From: Pseudomonadota bacterium
GTDB lineage: Bacteria > Pseudomonadota > Gammaproteobacteria > Xanthomonadales > Xanthomonadaceae
DNA: 64,000 nt
Assembly (NCBI GenBank): GCA_023388355.1
Contig: JAEWGI010000071.1
Location: forward strand, 1-64,000
Direction: 5' to 3'
Shown: positions 15,987-25,942 of the stretch, one piece after another
Layout: each line of letters starts with the position of its first letter
Numbering within the stretch: the stretch's first letter is position 1
Program-made: the position numbers and the translations under genes
The notes under the pieces: generated by a model
Seen by the model: only the letters and a program-made list of their open reading frames with translations
Databases searched by the model: none
Told to the model about the DNA's origin: nothing

Positions 15987-18900
15987 GCAGACTCCGCTAT
16001 TTCCTGACCGACTATCGAACGATCGCGGCGCTCGGCCTGCTGCTCGCCGGGGCCACGCTGTTCCTCGGCGTCGATGGAATGAAGCAGGTGGGCTTCTGGC
16101 TGCTGGTGGCCTGCGTGGTGCTGGTGCTGGGCTGGCTGCTGGTCTGGGGGATCCGCAGGATCCGCGCCCGCCGCGCGGCCGCCAAGCTCGACGACATGAT
16201 GCGCGACCAGGCCGACGGCGCCCTGGCCAGCGCACGGCCCGCGACCCGCGCCGACACCGAAGTGCTGCGCGACAAGATGCAGGAGGCGGTCAAGGCCATC
16301 AAGGGCTCGCGCCTGGGCCAGGCGCGCGGCACCGCGGCGCTCTACGAACTGCCCTGGTACGTGATCATCGGCAACCCGGCGGCTGGCAAGAGCACGGCGG
16401 TGCTGAATTCCGGGCTGCAGTTCCCGTTCGAGGACAGCCGCAGCAACGTCATCCACGGCATCGGCGGAACCCGCAACTGCGACTGGTACTTCACCAACGA
16501 GGGCATCGTTCTCGACACCGCCGGCCGCTACTCGGTCAGCGTGGAAGACCGGCTCGACTGGCTGACCTTCCTCGACCTGCTGCGCAGCAACCGGCCGATG
16601 GCGCCGATCAACGGCGTGATCATCGCGGTGAGCATCGCCGAGCTCACCGGCAGCAAGCCGGAGTTCGCGATCGAGCTGGCGAAGAACCTGCGCCAGCGCG
16701 TGCAGGAGCTGATCGAACGCCTGGAGGTGTTCGCGCCGGTCTACGTGGTGTTCACCAAGGCCGACCTGGTGGCGGGCTTCTCGGAGTTTTTCAGCACCCT
16801 CGACCCGGCCGAACGCGAGAACGGATGGGGCGCCACCCTGCCCTACGGCGTCGGCAGCGAAGTCGACGCCCTCGCCCTGTTCGACACCCACTTCGACATC
16901 CTCTCCGACGGGCTGAAGGAAGTCGCGCTGTCGCAACTCGGAATGCGCCGCAACCAGGATTCCGGGCCGGCGCTGCTGACCCTGCCGTTGGAGTTCGCGG
17001 CGATCAAGCCGGCGCTGCGCACGTTCATCGCAACTCTGTTCGAGGAAAATCCCTACCAGTTCAAGCCGGTGTTCCGCGGCTTCTACTTCACCAGCGCGAT
17101 CCAGGAAGGCGCGTCGGTGCACCGCGCGTCCGAGCGCATTTCCCGCCAGTTCGACCTCGGCGCGGCGCCACCGTCCGCGGCGCCCGAGCAGGAGCGCGAT
17201 ACCGGCAAGGGCTTCTTCCTGACCGGGCTGTTCCGCAAGGTGATCTTCGCCGACCGGCAGCTGGTCAAGCAGCATTCCACGCCGCGCCGCACGCGCCTGC
17301 GCTACGCGTCCTTCCTCGGCGCCGCCGCGCTGCTGGCCGTGGTCCTGGCCGGCTGGGCCTGGTCCTACACCGCGAACCGCCAGTTGGCCGAGAACGTCGC
17401 CGCGGACCTCGCAAAGGCCGCGCAGGTGCAGGAAGGACGGGTCGACCTGAAGTCGAGGATCGAGGCCCTGCTGATCCTCCAGCAGCGGCTGGAGCAGCTC
17501 GAGCAGTACCGAAAGGACAGGCCGCTGTCGCTCGGCCTGGGGCTGTACCAGGGCGACCGCATCGCCGAGAAGGTGCGCAGCGAATATTTCCACGGCATGC
17601 GCCAGATCATGCTGCAGCCGGTGACCCAGCGGCTGGAAGGCTTCATCGGCGAGTTCGTCGCCAGCGACAGGTCGAACCCGGTCGCGCTGCCGCAGCAGGG
17701 CGAGTCCGAGGAAGCCACCGCCACCCTGTACCAGGATGCCTCGGCCGCGAACCCCGACGACGGTTACGCCGCGCTGAAGGCCTATCTGATGCTGGGCGAC
17801 CGCTCCCGCGTCGAGGCCAGCTCGCTGTCGACCGAACTCACCCGCTTCTGGCGCGGCTGGCTGGAGGCCAACCGCGGCCAGATGACGCGCGAGGAAATGG
17901 TGCGCAACGCCGAGCGCCTGATGATGTTCTACGTCTCGCAGTCCTCGTCGCCGGACTGGCCGCAGATCGAAACCAAGTTCGCCCTGGTCGACGATTCGCG
18001 CAACCTGCTGCGCGAGATCATGAAGGGCAAGCCGGCGGTCGAGCGCGTGTACGACGACGTCAAGACCCGCGCCGCCACCCGCTTCCCGACCATCACCGTC
18101 GACTACCTGGTCGGCGAGGACGCCAACAAGGGCGCGATCACCGGCAACTACGCGGTATCCGGCGCCTTCTCGCGCGCGGCCTGGGAAGGCTACGTCGAGC
18201 AGGCGATCAAGGAAGCGGCCAATACCCAGCTCAGCACCACCGACTGGGTGCTCGAGACCACCGCCTCCACCGACCTGACCATCGCCGGCAGCCCCGAGCA
18301 CATCGCCCAGGAGCTGGCCGGGATGTACAAGGCCGAGTACGCGCGCGAGTGGCGGCGCTTCGTCGACAACATCGCCATTGCCGAATTCCCCAGCTTCGAT
18401 GCCGCGGTCGCGCGCATGGACAGCCTCGGCGATCCGCGCAACTCGCCGCTGCTCAAGCTGATGACGGCGATCAACGACAACACCGTCTGGGACAATCCCA
18501 AGGCCCAGAGCGAGCTGATGGGCAAGACACGCGAAGGCGTGATCGGCTGGTTCGAGCGCGTGATCATGCGCCGCAACCCGACCTCGATCCCGGTGCGGAT
18601 CGACCCGCAGACCGGACGCAGCGAACCGGTGCCGCCCGGACCGGTCGGGCGTGAGTTCGCCGGGATCGCGCGCCTGGTGGGATCGCGCGACGGTGGCGAC
18701 AGCATGATCGGCGCCTATTTCGAAGCGCTGGCCGCGGTTCGCACGCGCCTCAATGCGATCCGCACCCGCGGCGTGCCCGGCCAGGGCGCCAGCCAGCTGA
18801 TGCAGGACACGCTGGCCGGCAACTCGGAGCTGTCGCAGGCGCTCAGGCTGGTCGACGAGCAGATGCTCGAGGGCATTGACGACGGCCAGCGGCAGTCGCT

Positions 18901-19762
18901 GCGTACCCTGCTGCTGCGTCCGCTCACGCAGACCTTCGCCGCGCTGGTGGTCCCGGCGCAGACCGAGGTCAACCAGGTCTGGGCCGCGCAGGTGCACCAG
19001 CCCTTCGAGAACGGCATTGGCCAGCGCTATCCGTTCACGCCGGGCGCATCGGTCGAGGTCGTGCAGTCGGACGTCGAGCAGGTGTTCGGACCCAACGGCA
19101 GCATCGCCCAGTTCACCAAGGACACCCTCGGCAGTCTCGTGACCCGTCGCGGCAACGCGCTCGAGCCGGCGCGCTGGGCGGACATCGGCATCAGCCTGAC
19201 GCCGGAATTCCTCTCCGGCTACGCAAGCTGGGTGGCGCCGCTGGGCCAGGTGGGCTCGAGCGGCGGTGGCTCGGGCGCGCCGCAGCAGATGTTCCAGATC
19301 CGGCCCAAGCCGGTGGCCGGACTCAACGAGTACACGCTCGAGATCGACGGCCAGGTGCTGCGCTATCGCAATACGCCGCCGCAGTGGCAGACCTTCCGCT
19401 GGCCTGGGCCGGGAACCCCGGGCGTGCGGGTGTCGTCGGTGACCGCCACCGGCGGCACGGTCGAGTTCCTCAACGCGCCCGGCAGCGAAGGCCTGAGCCG
19501 GCTGTTCGACGCAGCCGACCAGCGCACCATCGGCGACGGCCACTACCAGCTCACCTGGCAGGCCGCCGGCAGCCCGGCGATCACCATCGAGCTGCAGATC
19601 ATCGCCGCGCCGGTGCAGTCCAACAGCACCGGCAGCGCGGCGGGCCTGACCACCAACAGCATGCGCGGGCTGCGCCTGCCGGCGACGGTCGCCGCGGCGC
19701 CGCCGGCCAGCCCGGACGCCCCTGCCCCGGCCTCGGCGCCGCAGACGGAGGCCCGGCCATGA
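15983..19762 (+). CDS. tssM: TssM (IcmF), T6SS inner-membrane complex ATPase-like subunit
   Basis: This is a 1259-residue IcmF-family protein, full length for TssM. Two membrane helices lie at about 13-30 and 36-56, followed by a cytoplasmic GTPase-like domain with the P-loop GNPAAGKS (130-137), a third membrane helix near 440-460 (ASFLGAAALLAVVLAGWAW), and a large periplasmic part that contacts the outer-membrane lipoprotein TssJ. TssM with TssL and TssJ forms the envelope-spanning base of the T6SS. It overlaps both the preceding 491-aa gene and the following tagF by four bases, so the whole group is one operon. Confidence 0.95.
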   Translation: MSRLRYFLTDYRTIAALGLLLAGATLFLGVDGMKQVGFWLLVACVVLVLGWLLVWGIRRIRARRAAAKLDDMMRDQADGALASARPATRADTEVLRDKMQEAVKAIKGSRLGQARGTAALYELPWYVIIGNPAAGKSTAVLNSGLQFPFEDSRSNVIHGIGGTRNCDWYFTNEGIVLDTAGRYSVSVEDRLDWLTFLDLLRSNRPMAPINGVIIAVSIAELTGSKPEFAIELAKNLRQRVQELIERLEVFAPVYVVFTKADLVAGFSEFFSTLDPAERENGWGATLPYGVGSEVDALALFDTHFDILSDGLKEVALSQLGMRRNQDSGPALLTLPLEFAAIKPALRTFIATLFEENPYQFKPVFRGFYFTSAIQEGASVHRASERISRQFDLGAAPPSAAPEQERDTGKGFFLTGLFRKVIFADRQLVKQHSTPRRTRLRYASFLGAAALLAVVLAGWAWSYTANRQLAENVAADLAKAAQVQEGRVDLKSRIEALLILQQRLEQLEQYRKDRPLSLGLGLYQGDRIAEKVRSEYFHGMRQIMLQPVTQRLEGFIGEFVASDRSNPVALPQQGESEEATATLYQDASAANPDDGYAALKAYLMLGDRSRVEASSLSTELTRFWRGWLEANRGQMTREEMVRNAERLMMFYVSQSSSPDWPQIETKFALVDDSRNLLREIMKGKPAVERVYDDVKTRAATRFPTITVDYLVGEDANKGAITGNYAVSGAFSRAAWEGYVEQAIKEAANTQLSTTDWVLETTASTDLTIAGSPEHIAQELAGMYKAEYAREWRRFVDNIAIAEFPSFDAAVARMDSLGDPRNSPLLKLMTAINDNTVWDNPKAQSELMGKTREGVIGWFERVIMRRNPTSIPVRIDPQTGRSEPVPPGPVGREFAGIARLVGSRDGGDSMIGAYFEALAAVRTRLNAIRTRGVPGQGASQLMQDTLAGNSELSQALRLVDEQMLEGIDDGQRQSLRTLLLRPLTQTFAALVVPAQTEVNQVWAAQVHQPFENGIGQRYPFTPGASVEVVQSDVEQVFGPNGSIAQFTKDTLGSLVTRRGNALEPARWADIGISLTPEFLSGYASWVAPLGQVGSSGGGSGAPQQMFQIRPKPVAGLNEYTLEIDGQVLRYRNTPPQWQTFRWPGPGTPGVRVSSVTATGGTVEFLNAPGSEGLSRLFDAADQRTIGDGHYQLTWQAAGSPAITIELQIIAAPVQSNSTGSAAGLTTNSMRGLRLPATVAAAPPASPDAPAPASAPQTEARP

Positions 19763-20739
19763 GCGAGGTGGCGATCCCCGTCAGCTATTTCGGCAAGCTG
19801 CCGTCGCGCGGCGACTTCGTGCGCACGCCCGACAACCACCAGCTGATGAACCTGCTCGACCGCTGGGTCGGCCACGGACTGGAGCTGCTGAGCCAGGACG
19901 TGGCGTGGAAGCAGGCCTACGAGGCCGCGCAGTCGCTGCATTTTGCATTCCTCGGTCCGAAGGGCCGGCTGGTCATCGCCGGTCACCTGCAGCCCAGCCG
20001 CGATGCGTCCGAACGCAGGTTCCCGTTCATGGCCGCCACCCACCTGCAGGTGGCGCCGTCGGTGGAGTTCGTGGCGCGCGGGCCGCTGGCCCTGTCGCGC
20101 CTGTGGGTCGCGCTGGGCCGCCTGGTGCGCGCGGCGGTGGCCGCGGAGGACCCGTCCGAACCGCTGCGCCAGATCACCGACACGCGCTTCTCGCTCAACC
20201 CGGCGCCCAACGCCTACGACGCCTCCTTCCAGGACTTCCTGGACATGCAGGCGATCGATTCGCTGGAGGATGCGCTGGCCGATGCCGGCCACGGCCGGAT
20301 CTCGCTGAAGTGGTCGCTGCCGGCGCTGGGGCTGCTGCTGCAGCCGGCGCTGTCGGGCGCGCCCATGCCCAGCGACAAGGGCCTGTCGCTGCCGCTGCCG
20401 AAGGATCCGCTGTACCGTCCGCTCGCGGCGGCGTTCTGGGTGGACCTGGTCGCGGGCTTCCTCGCCCGCGCCGACGTCGAGCTGGCGCTGCTGATCAACG
20501 AAGGCGAGAAGCCGCGCCTGATCATTGGCTTCAACGGGGCCGACGGCCGCATCCTGCACAGCGCGCTCGACCCGCGGGTCGGTGCCGAACGCCTGATCAA
20601 CATCGATTCCGCGGACTGGGTGGAAGACCAGCTGCAGGGCGATTACGCCCTCAACAAGCTCGCCAGCTACCTCGACCGCGGCGACCTGTCGCTGCGGTCG
20701 GCGCGGCAGATCTTCCGCGAAACGTTTCTTGGAGCATGA
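19759..20739 (+). CDS. tagF: TagF, T6SS-associated regulator/assembly protein
   Basis: This is a 326-residue protein of the DUF2094/TagF family, recognised by the opening YFGKLPSRGDFVR and FRFPFMA-like motifs (RRFPFMAATHLQ). In other bacteria TagF acts in the cytoplasm as a post-translational brake or positioning factor on the T6SS, often with a threonine-phosphorylation pathway. No kinase, phosphatase or Fha gene is present here, so this TagF works without that pathway or the partners lie elsewhere. Its start and stop overlap tssM and tagN by four bases. Confidence 0.9.
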   Translation: MSEVAIPVSYFGKLPSRGDFVRTPDNHQLMNLLDRWVGHGLELLSQDVAWKQAYEAAQSLHFAFLGPKGRLVIAGHLQPSRDASERRFPFMAATHLQVAPSVEFVARGPLALSRLWVALGRLVRAAVAAEDPSEPLRQITDTRFSLNPAPNAYDASFQDFLDMQAIDSLEDALADAGHGRISLKWSLPALGLLLQPALSGAPMPSDKGLSLPLPKDPLYRPLAAAFWVDLVAGFLARADVELALLINEGEKPRLIIGFNGADGRILHSALDPRVGAERLINIDSADWVEDQLQGDYALNKLASYLDRGDLSLRSARQIFRETFLGA

Positions 20740-20741
20740 CC

Positions 20742-21512
20742 ATGCGATCCGTCTTCGCCGCCGGCCTGCTGGCCGCCTGTCTCCTGGCTCCACCGGCCGC
20801 CCTCGCCCAGTCCGGGGATCTCCAGCCCGTCGTGGTCGAAGGCGTGGTGCCCGACGAGGCCGCCAAGGCTGAAGTGCTCGCCAAGGTGCGCGAGGTCTAT
20901 GGTGCCGAACGCGTGGTCGACCAGATCCGCATCGGCCCGGTGGTCTCGCCGCCGAACTGGAGCGAGAACGTGGCCAAGCTGGTCGACCCGCAGCTCAAGC
21001 AGGTCAGCCGCGGCAAGCTCGACATCAACGGCAACGCCGTCACCATCAGCGGCCAGGTGATCAACGAACTGCAGCGCCAGCAGGTCGCGAGCCGGCTGCT
21101 GAACTCGCTCAACTCGAGCTATTCGGTCGATGCCGACGGGCTGGTGGTCGGAGGCTCGCCGCAGACCCTGATCGACGACGTGCTGGCCGACCGCATCATT
21201 GAATTCGAAAGCGGAAGCGACAGGCTCACGCCGATGGGCGTGCAGATCCTGGACGAGCTCGTGGCTCCGATCAAGGACAGCGGCGCGGCCCGGATCCAGA
21301 TCATCGGCCATACCGACAACGTCGGCCAGCGCCAGGCCAACCTCGCCCTGAGCCACGCCCGCGCCGAACGCGTGCGCGAGTACTTCAGCCAGCACGGCGT
21401 GCCGGCCGCCGGGCTCAGCGTGATCGGTCGCGGCCCGGACGAGCCGGTCGCCGACAACGCCACCGCGGAGGGCCGCGCCCGCAACCGCCGGATCGAGTTC
21501 AAGGTGCTGTAG
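20742..21512 (+). CDS. tagN: TagN-like OmpA-domain protein, peptidoglycan anchor of the T6SS
   Basis: This is a 256-residue exported protein. A signal peptide (MRSVFAAGLLAACLLAPPAA, cleavage after ALAQ) is followed by BON-like sequence and an OmpA-type peptidoglycan-binding domain (IGHTDNVGQRQANLALSHAR). TssL here lacks such a domain, so TagN probably supplies the cell-wall anchor, as in Acinetobacter clusters with the order tssM-tagF-tagN. Of two in-frame ATGs (20736 and 20742) the second is better spaced from GGAG. The stop codon TAG lies inside the first arm of a palindromic repeat. Confidence 0.85.
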   Translation: MRSVFAAGLLAACLLAPPAALAQSGDLQPVVVEGVVPDEAAKAEVLAKVREVYGAERVVDQIRIGPVVSPPNWSENVAKLVDPQLKQVSRGKLDINGNAVTISGQVINELQRQQVASRLLNSLNSSYSVDADGLVVGGSPQTLIDDVLADRIIEFESGSDRLTPMGVQILDELVAPIKDSGAARIQIIGHTDNVGQRQANLALSHARAERVREYFSQHGVPAAGLSVIGRGPDEPVADNATAEGRARNRRIEFKVL

Positions 21513-21588
21513 GAGCGGCTTCAGCCGCGACGGGTAATCCGGCTGGCGCGAAAACGTGGAGCACGATCGCGGCTGAAGCCGCTCCTAC
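21509..21588. repeat. 80-bp REP-type palindrome, copy 1
   Basis: Two perfectly inverted 22-base arms (21509-21530 starting GTAGGAGCGGCTTCAGC, and 21567-21588) flank a 36-base spacer. The same element recurs at 63634-63713 with the same spacer length, and a decayed copy lies at 57659-57723. This one sits between the convergent tagN and tssA genes and can fold in either transcript, so it is likely to act as a bidirectional terminator or mRNA stabiliser. Its third base onwards supplies the tagN stop codon. Confidence 0.9.
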
Positions 21589-21618
21589 AACAGCTGCGTT
21601 ACCCGCTCCCGCGCAGCC

Positions 21619-22680
21619 CTACTCGCCCCTGTTCTCGTCCACGTCAAGCAGCTCCTCCACCTGCGCCAGCGTGGAATCGTCCTTGATCACCCGCTTGAGC
21701 CACACGTGCAGCGGCATCTCGCCCCAGCGGGCGGCCTTCTCGGCGAGGTAGGCCACCGGGCTGTGCGGCTCGGTGCGGCGGAAGAAGTCCGCCACCCGGC
21801 GCAGCTGCGCCAGCGCCTCGCGTCGGGAGTTGATCTGCGACGACACCATCCCGCCCTGCGCCACCGGCGCGCCGTCTTCCTGCGCTGCCGGATCCTCGCC
21901 CGCGAACTGCTCCGGCTCGCCATCGAGCAATACCCCGGCGTCCTTCGCATATCGCATCACGAGACTGCGGGAATAGGCGAGCTGGTCGCGCACCGCGCCA
22001 AAGCTCGGGCCCTCGTGCCCCAGCAAGGCGTCGACGACGTCCTCCAGTAGCTTCAGCGCCACTTCGCAATCGGGCACGGCCTCGACCAGCTGTGCGTAGA
22101 ACTCCCGCGACGTGCCGTGCCGCGCCGCCTCCATCACCTCCAGCGGCGGCAGGCCGTCGATCGCCGCGGCGTGTTCGTCGGGGCTGTTCTGCCGGATCCT
22201 GGCGGTATCGAGCTGGATCTGGCTGAAGCTGCCCTGCGGCCCCTGGATCAGCGGGATTTCCTTGATCCACTCGATGGAATGGGACACCAGCCAGCTGAAG
22301 TTGCCGATGCGCTGCTCGTGCTCGTCATCGCGGTCCTGCGGGTACATGTCCCCCCAGTACTGCTCGCACAGCCCGGCCACGACCCGATATCCCTGCGCCA
22401 GTCCCCGGAAACCGTGCAGGCGGACCGATGCTTCGGCGAACCACACCGCCAGCTGCAGGTCCTTGGTGCGCCCGGCCAGCAGCGTGGTGGTGTCGCGGTG
22501 GACCGCTGCCCAGTCGGCAACCTTGAGGTCGGTGACCCATTCGCCCTGGTCCAGGGTGGGATCGTCGCCGCGCCTGGCTTCCTGGATGCGGTCGTACTCG
22601 AGCGAGAACGCCATGTCTTCGCCACAAGGCGCGTCTTCTGAAATCGGTGCCAGCAGTTCCCCTGCTTCCGGCAATGTCAT
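21619..22680 (-). CDS. tssA: TssA, T6SS baseplate/sheath priming protein
   Basis: This 353-residue protein has an ImpA N-terminal domain at about 5-130 (LLAPISEDAPCGEDMAFSLE ... GEWVTDLKVADWAAV) and ends in the conserved VIKDDSTLAQVEELL segment. TssA primes and caps sheath polymerisation. It is the only core gene standing alone: it converges on the tagN operon and diverges from vgrG-1, with about 286 bases between, so it probably has its own promoter. The start ATG at 22680 is the first before the conserved opening MTLPEAGELLAPISED. Confidence 0.93.
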   Translation of the reverse strand: MTLPEAGELLAPISEDAPCGEDMAFSLEYDRIQEARRGDDPTLDQGEWVTDLKVADWAAVHRDTTTLLAGRTKDLQLAVWFAEASVRLHGFRGLAQGYRVVAGLCEQYWGDMYPQDRDDEHEQRIGNFSWLVSHSIEWIKEIPLIQGPQGSFSQIQLDTARIRQNSPDEHAAAIDGLPPLEVMEAARHGTSREFYAQLVEAVPDCEVALKLLEDVVDALLGHEGPSFGAVRDQLAYSRSLVMRYAKDAGVLLDGEPEQFAGEDPAAQEDGAPVAQGGMVSSQINSRREALAQLRRVADFFRRTEPHSPVAYLAEKAARWGEMPLHVWLKRVIKDDSTLAQVEELLDVDENRGE

Positions 22681-22966
22681 GGCGTCGTCCTGAGCGTGGT
22701 GAGGGGCGAATTCTATGGCATCGGGGCGGGCGGCGCGCCCGAAGGGAATCGGGCGCCACCGCCCTCCGGTGCCGCGGCGACCTGCGCCCAGCCGCGCCCG
22801 ATTCAGCATGCGAAGTGCCGATTCGGAGTGACCTGCAGCGGCAGTTCTGGTAAAAATGCGTCGTGGGAAAAGTGGACACCCGGACGGCAGTGCCGCGGAG
22901 GCGGATGCCGTTGCCAGCTTGGGGTCGACATCGGATTTCAACGGCTCAGGTTCAGGGAGGAGCGCA

Positions 22967-25942
22967 GTGACCAAGCCGGTAGCAGTGGCGCAGCAGATGC
23001 TCGCGTCGCTGACGCAGTACGTGGGCACCGACCGCCTGTACGAACTCGAAGGCGACGCCGTTCCGGGCGATTGCGCGGTCGAGCGCTGGCAGGGCTGGGA
23101 GCAGCTCTCACTCGGCTTCGAGTGGTGGGTGGACGTGCTGTCCGGCGACAGCGCCTGGGCGCTGGATGGACTGCTGGGCACGACCGCCACGCTGACCACG
23201 CGCCTGGCCGACGGCAGCGCCGCACGCCGCAGCGGCGTGATCCGCGAGGCCAGCTGCCTGGGCGGCGACGGCGGCCTGGCGCGCTACCGCCTGTGCCTGG
23301 TGCCGTGGACCTGGTGGCTGACCCAGGGCCGGCACAGCCGCGTATTCCAGGACCAGACCGTGGTCGGGATCATGGAGTCGGTGTTCGCCGGCTATGCCCC
23401 GCTCGCCAACTGGCAGCTGTCCGACGAGGTGGGCCCGTTCGTTGCCGAGGCGCACCCGCGCAGCTACTGCGTGCAGTACCGCGAGACCGATTTCGATTTC
23501 GTCAGCCGCCTGCTGGCCGAGGAAGGCCTGGGCTGGCGCTGGGAAGAGGACGAGTCCTCGCCGGCCGGCCATCGCCTGGTCGTGTTCGCCGACAGCGCGG
23601 CGCAGCCGGAAGACGCGCTGGCCGCCGGCGGCGGCATCCGCTTCCACCGCGACGACGCCACCGAGGCCCGCGACACGATCCAGGCCATCGGTGCCAGCCG
23701 CCGGCTGGGTTCGGCCCGGCTGACCCTGCTCGGCACCGACTACCGCCCCGTGCAGGCGGTGGCCGCGCAGCTGCCGCTGGGCGCCGACGGTGCGCCCACC
23801 TACGGCGAAGCCTACGACCCGGCGGGCGCGTACGCGTTTGCGGACAGCGCCAAGGCCACGCGTCACGCGCGCCTGCTGGGCGAGGCCCACGAGGCCGGCC
23901 GCCAGCACTGGCAGGGCCAGGGCGGCGTGCGCAGCTTCCGCACCGGCACCGCGTTCACCGTCACCGACGCGCCGCGCAACGCCGAAGGCATCGACACCTT
24001 CTTCCTCACCGCCCTGCGCCACGCCGGCCGCAACAACCTGCCCGACACCGTGCGCGACGGCCTGGTCGACCTGCTCGGCCCCGCGCCCGGCTGGCCCGCC
24101 CTGCCCCGGGCGCTGCCGCTGGACCCGGCCGGCATGCAGGCCTTGTGGCGCCATGCCGACGCGCACGGCTACGCCAACGCCTTCCACACCGTTCCGCGCG
24201 CCCTGCCCTGGCGCCCGCGCCTGGTCGACGACACCGGCGAACGCCTGAACCCGCGCCCCACCGCGCCGGGCTACCAGAGCGCGATCGTGGTCGCCGACGA
24301 GGGCGGCCACGACGTGCTCAGCAGCGACACGCTGGGCCGGATCAAGGTGAAGTTCCACTGGCAGGGCAGCGGCGAAGGCACGGCCGAGCGCTCGTGCTGG
24401 CTGCGCGTGGCGCAGCGCTACGCCGGTCCCGGCGTCGGCGCGCAGTTCCTGCCCCGCGTCGGCCAGGAAGTGCTGGTGGCCTTCCTGGAAGGCGACATCG
24501 ACCGGCCCGTGGTGGTGGGCGCCCTGTACAACGGCCAGGGCGAGGCCGGCATCGCGCCGACCACCGGCGGCAAGGAAGCCGCGACTGCAGGCACTGACCT
24601 GTACGCCCAGGCCCATGACCACGCGCCCAGCGCGCAGGCCAACCTCGCCGGCGGCCACGCCCCGCCCTGGCACGGCCTGGGCGCCGGCGACGAAGCCCAC
24701 CGCAACCCCGCCGCGCTGTGGGGCATCCAGTCGCAGGAGTGGCACGGCGAGGGTTACAGCCGCCTGCTGTTCGACGACAGCGACGGCCAGCTGCGGCTGC
24801 AGCTGGCGACCACCCAGGCAGCTACCGCCCTGACCCTGGGCCACCTGATCCACCAGGCCGACAACTATCGCGGCAGCTTCCGCGGCGAAGGCTTCGAGCT
24901 GCGCAGCGACGCCTGGGGCGCGCTGCGAGCCGAACACGGCCTGTGGCTGTCCGCCTATGCCACGCCGGGCGAGACCCCGGCGGGCGACGCCGTCGGCCCC
25001 ACCGCCCTGCTCCGCCAGGCCCAGACTGTGGCCGAGGTGTTCAGCGGCGCGGCCGGCACCCACCAGACCGTCAAACTGGCCGACCACGAGGGCGTGGCCA
25101 GCCGCAAGTCCGGGCTGATCGACGACCAGGCGCCGCTCAAGGCCCTGCTCACCAGCGCCACGACCATGGTGCCCGGCGACGACTACTCCACCGCGAGCGC
25201 CGAAGCGATCGAACGCAGCCACGCTCAGGGCGAGGGCCGCGTCCCCCACACCGGCGACCCCATCCTCGGCCTCGCGGCGCCGGCCGGCATCGCCCAGATC
25301 GCTGGCCAGAGCCTGCACTGGAGCGCCGGCGAAACCCTGACCCTGGCCAGCGGCCAGGCCAGCAACCTGGCCGTGGCCAGCAGCCTGCGCCTGCACACCG
25401 GCCAGGCCATCGGCTGGCTGGTGGAAGCCGTGGAAGGCGCCCCTACCGAAGACGCCTCGCTGAGCTTGGTGACCGGCGAAGGCGAGCTCGACATCCAGGC
25501 CCAGCACGACGAAGTGAAGCTGCAGTCGCGCGATGCGTTGAAGGTGGTGAGCGCGAACGCGGAAGTGGAACTGGCCGCCGGCAAGAGCATCCACCTGGCC
25601 ACCTCCGGCGGCGCCAGCATCACCATCGAAGGCGGCAACATCAGCTTTGCCTGCCCGGGCGAGATCAAGGTGCATGCGCAGAAGAAGTCGTTCGTGGGGC
25701 CGGCACACCTGTCGCGGGAGATGAACAGCTGGCCGGAGGCGCAGTTCAACGAAGGGTTCGAACTTCGCGACCCTGCGGGCGACCTGGTGAGGAACATGCC
25801 CTACAAGCTGACGCGAGCCGACGGCGCCGTGATTCGTGGCGTGACCGGTGCGGATGGCAGGATCCCGCTTCAGAAGGGACTGAACCTGGAACGCGTTTCG
25901 ATCGAAATCCTGCAGAACTCCGAAGGAGACCAGTCCGGATGA
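22967..25942 (+). CDS. vgrG: VgrG-1 (TssI), T6SS spike with transthyretin-like tail
   Basis: This is a 991-residue protein with the gp27/gp5-like VgrG core (RETDFDFVSRLLAEEGLGW; FLPRVGQEVLVAFLEGDID) and a DUF2345 region. The last 60 residues (FELRDPAGDLVRNMPYKLT then ADGAVIRGVTGADGRIPL) form a transthyretin-like extension. Such tails usually bind the downstream effector, here a Tle4-like lipase whose gene overlaps this stop by four bases. The GTG at 22967, preceded by AGGGAGGAGC, is chosen over an upstream ATG at 22856 that would add an unconserved 37-residue leader. Confidence 0.92.
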   Translation: MTKPVAVAQQMLASLTQYVGTDRLYELEGDAVPGDCAVERWQGWEQLSLGFEWWVDVLSGDSAWALDGLLGTTATLTTRLADGSAARRSGVIREASCLGGDGGLARYRLCLVPWTWWLTQGRHSRVFQDQTVVGIMESVFAGYAPLANWQLSDEVGPFVAEAHPRSYCVQYRETDFDFVSRLLAEEGLGWRWEEDESSPAGHRLVVFADSAAQPEDALAAGGGIRFHRDDATEARDTIQAIGASRRLGSARLTLLGTDYRPVQAVAAQLPLGADGAPTYGEAYDPAGAYAFADSAKATRHARLLGEAHEAGRQHWQGQGGVRSFRTGTAFTVTDAPRNAEGIDTFFLTALRHAGRNNLPDTVRDGLVDLLGPAPGWPALPRALPLDPAGMQALWRHADAHGYANAFHTVPRALPWRPRLVDDTGERLNPRPTAPGYQSAIVVADEGGHDVLSSDTLGRIKVKFHWQGSGEGTAERSCWLRVAQRYAGPGVGAQFLPRVGQEVLVAFLEGDIDRPVVVGALYNGQGEAGIAPTTGGKEAATAGTDLYAQAHDHAPSAQANLAGGHAPPWHGLGAGDEAHRNPAALWGIQSQEWHGEGYSRLLFDDSDGQLRLQLATTQAATALTLGHLIHQADNYRGSFRGEGFELRSDAWGALRAEHGLWLSAYATPGETPAGDAVGPTALLRQAQTVAEVFSGAAGTHQTVKLADHEGVASRKSGLIDDQAPLKALLTSATTMVPGDDYSTASAEAIERSHAQGEGRVPHTGDPILGLAAPAGIAQIAGQSLHWSAGETLTLASGQASNLAVASSLRLHTGQAIGWLVEAVEGAPTEDASLSLVTGEGELDIQAQHDEVKLQSRDALKVVSANAEVELAAGKSIHLATSGGASITIEGGNISFACPGEIKVHAQKKSFVGPAHLSREMNSWPEAQFNEGFELRDPAGDLVRNMPYKLTRADGAVIRGVTGADGRIPLQKGLNLERVSIEILQNSEGDQSG

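Noticed and set aside
15059..19543. 1494-aa open frame on the minus strand across tssM
   Set aside because: It lies antisense to a complete, motif-bearing TssM. Its composition (His, Arg, Gly, Leu, Asp) is the shadow of GC-rich codons, and no family motif is seen.
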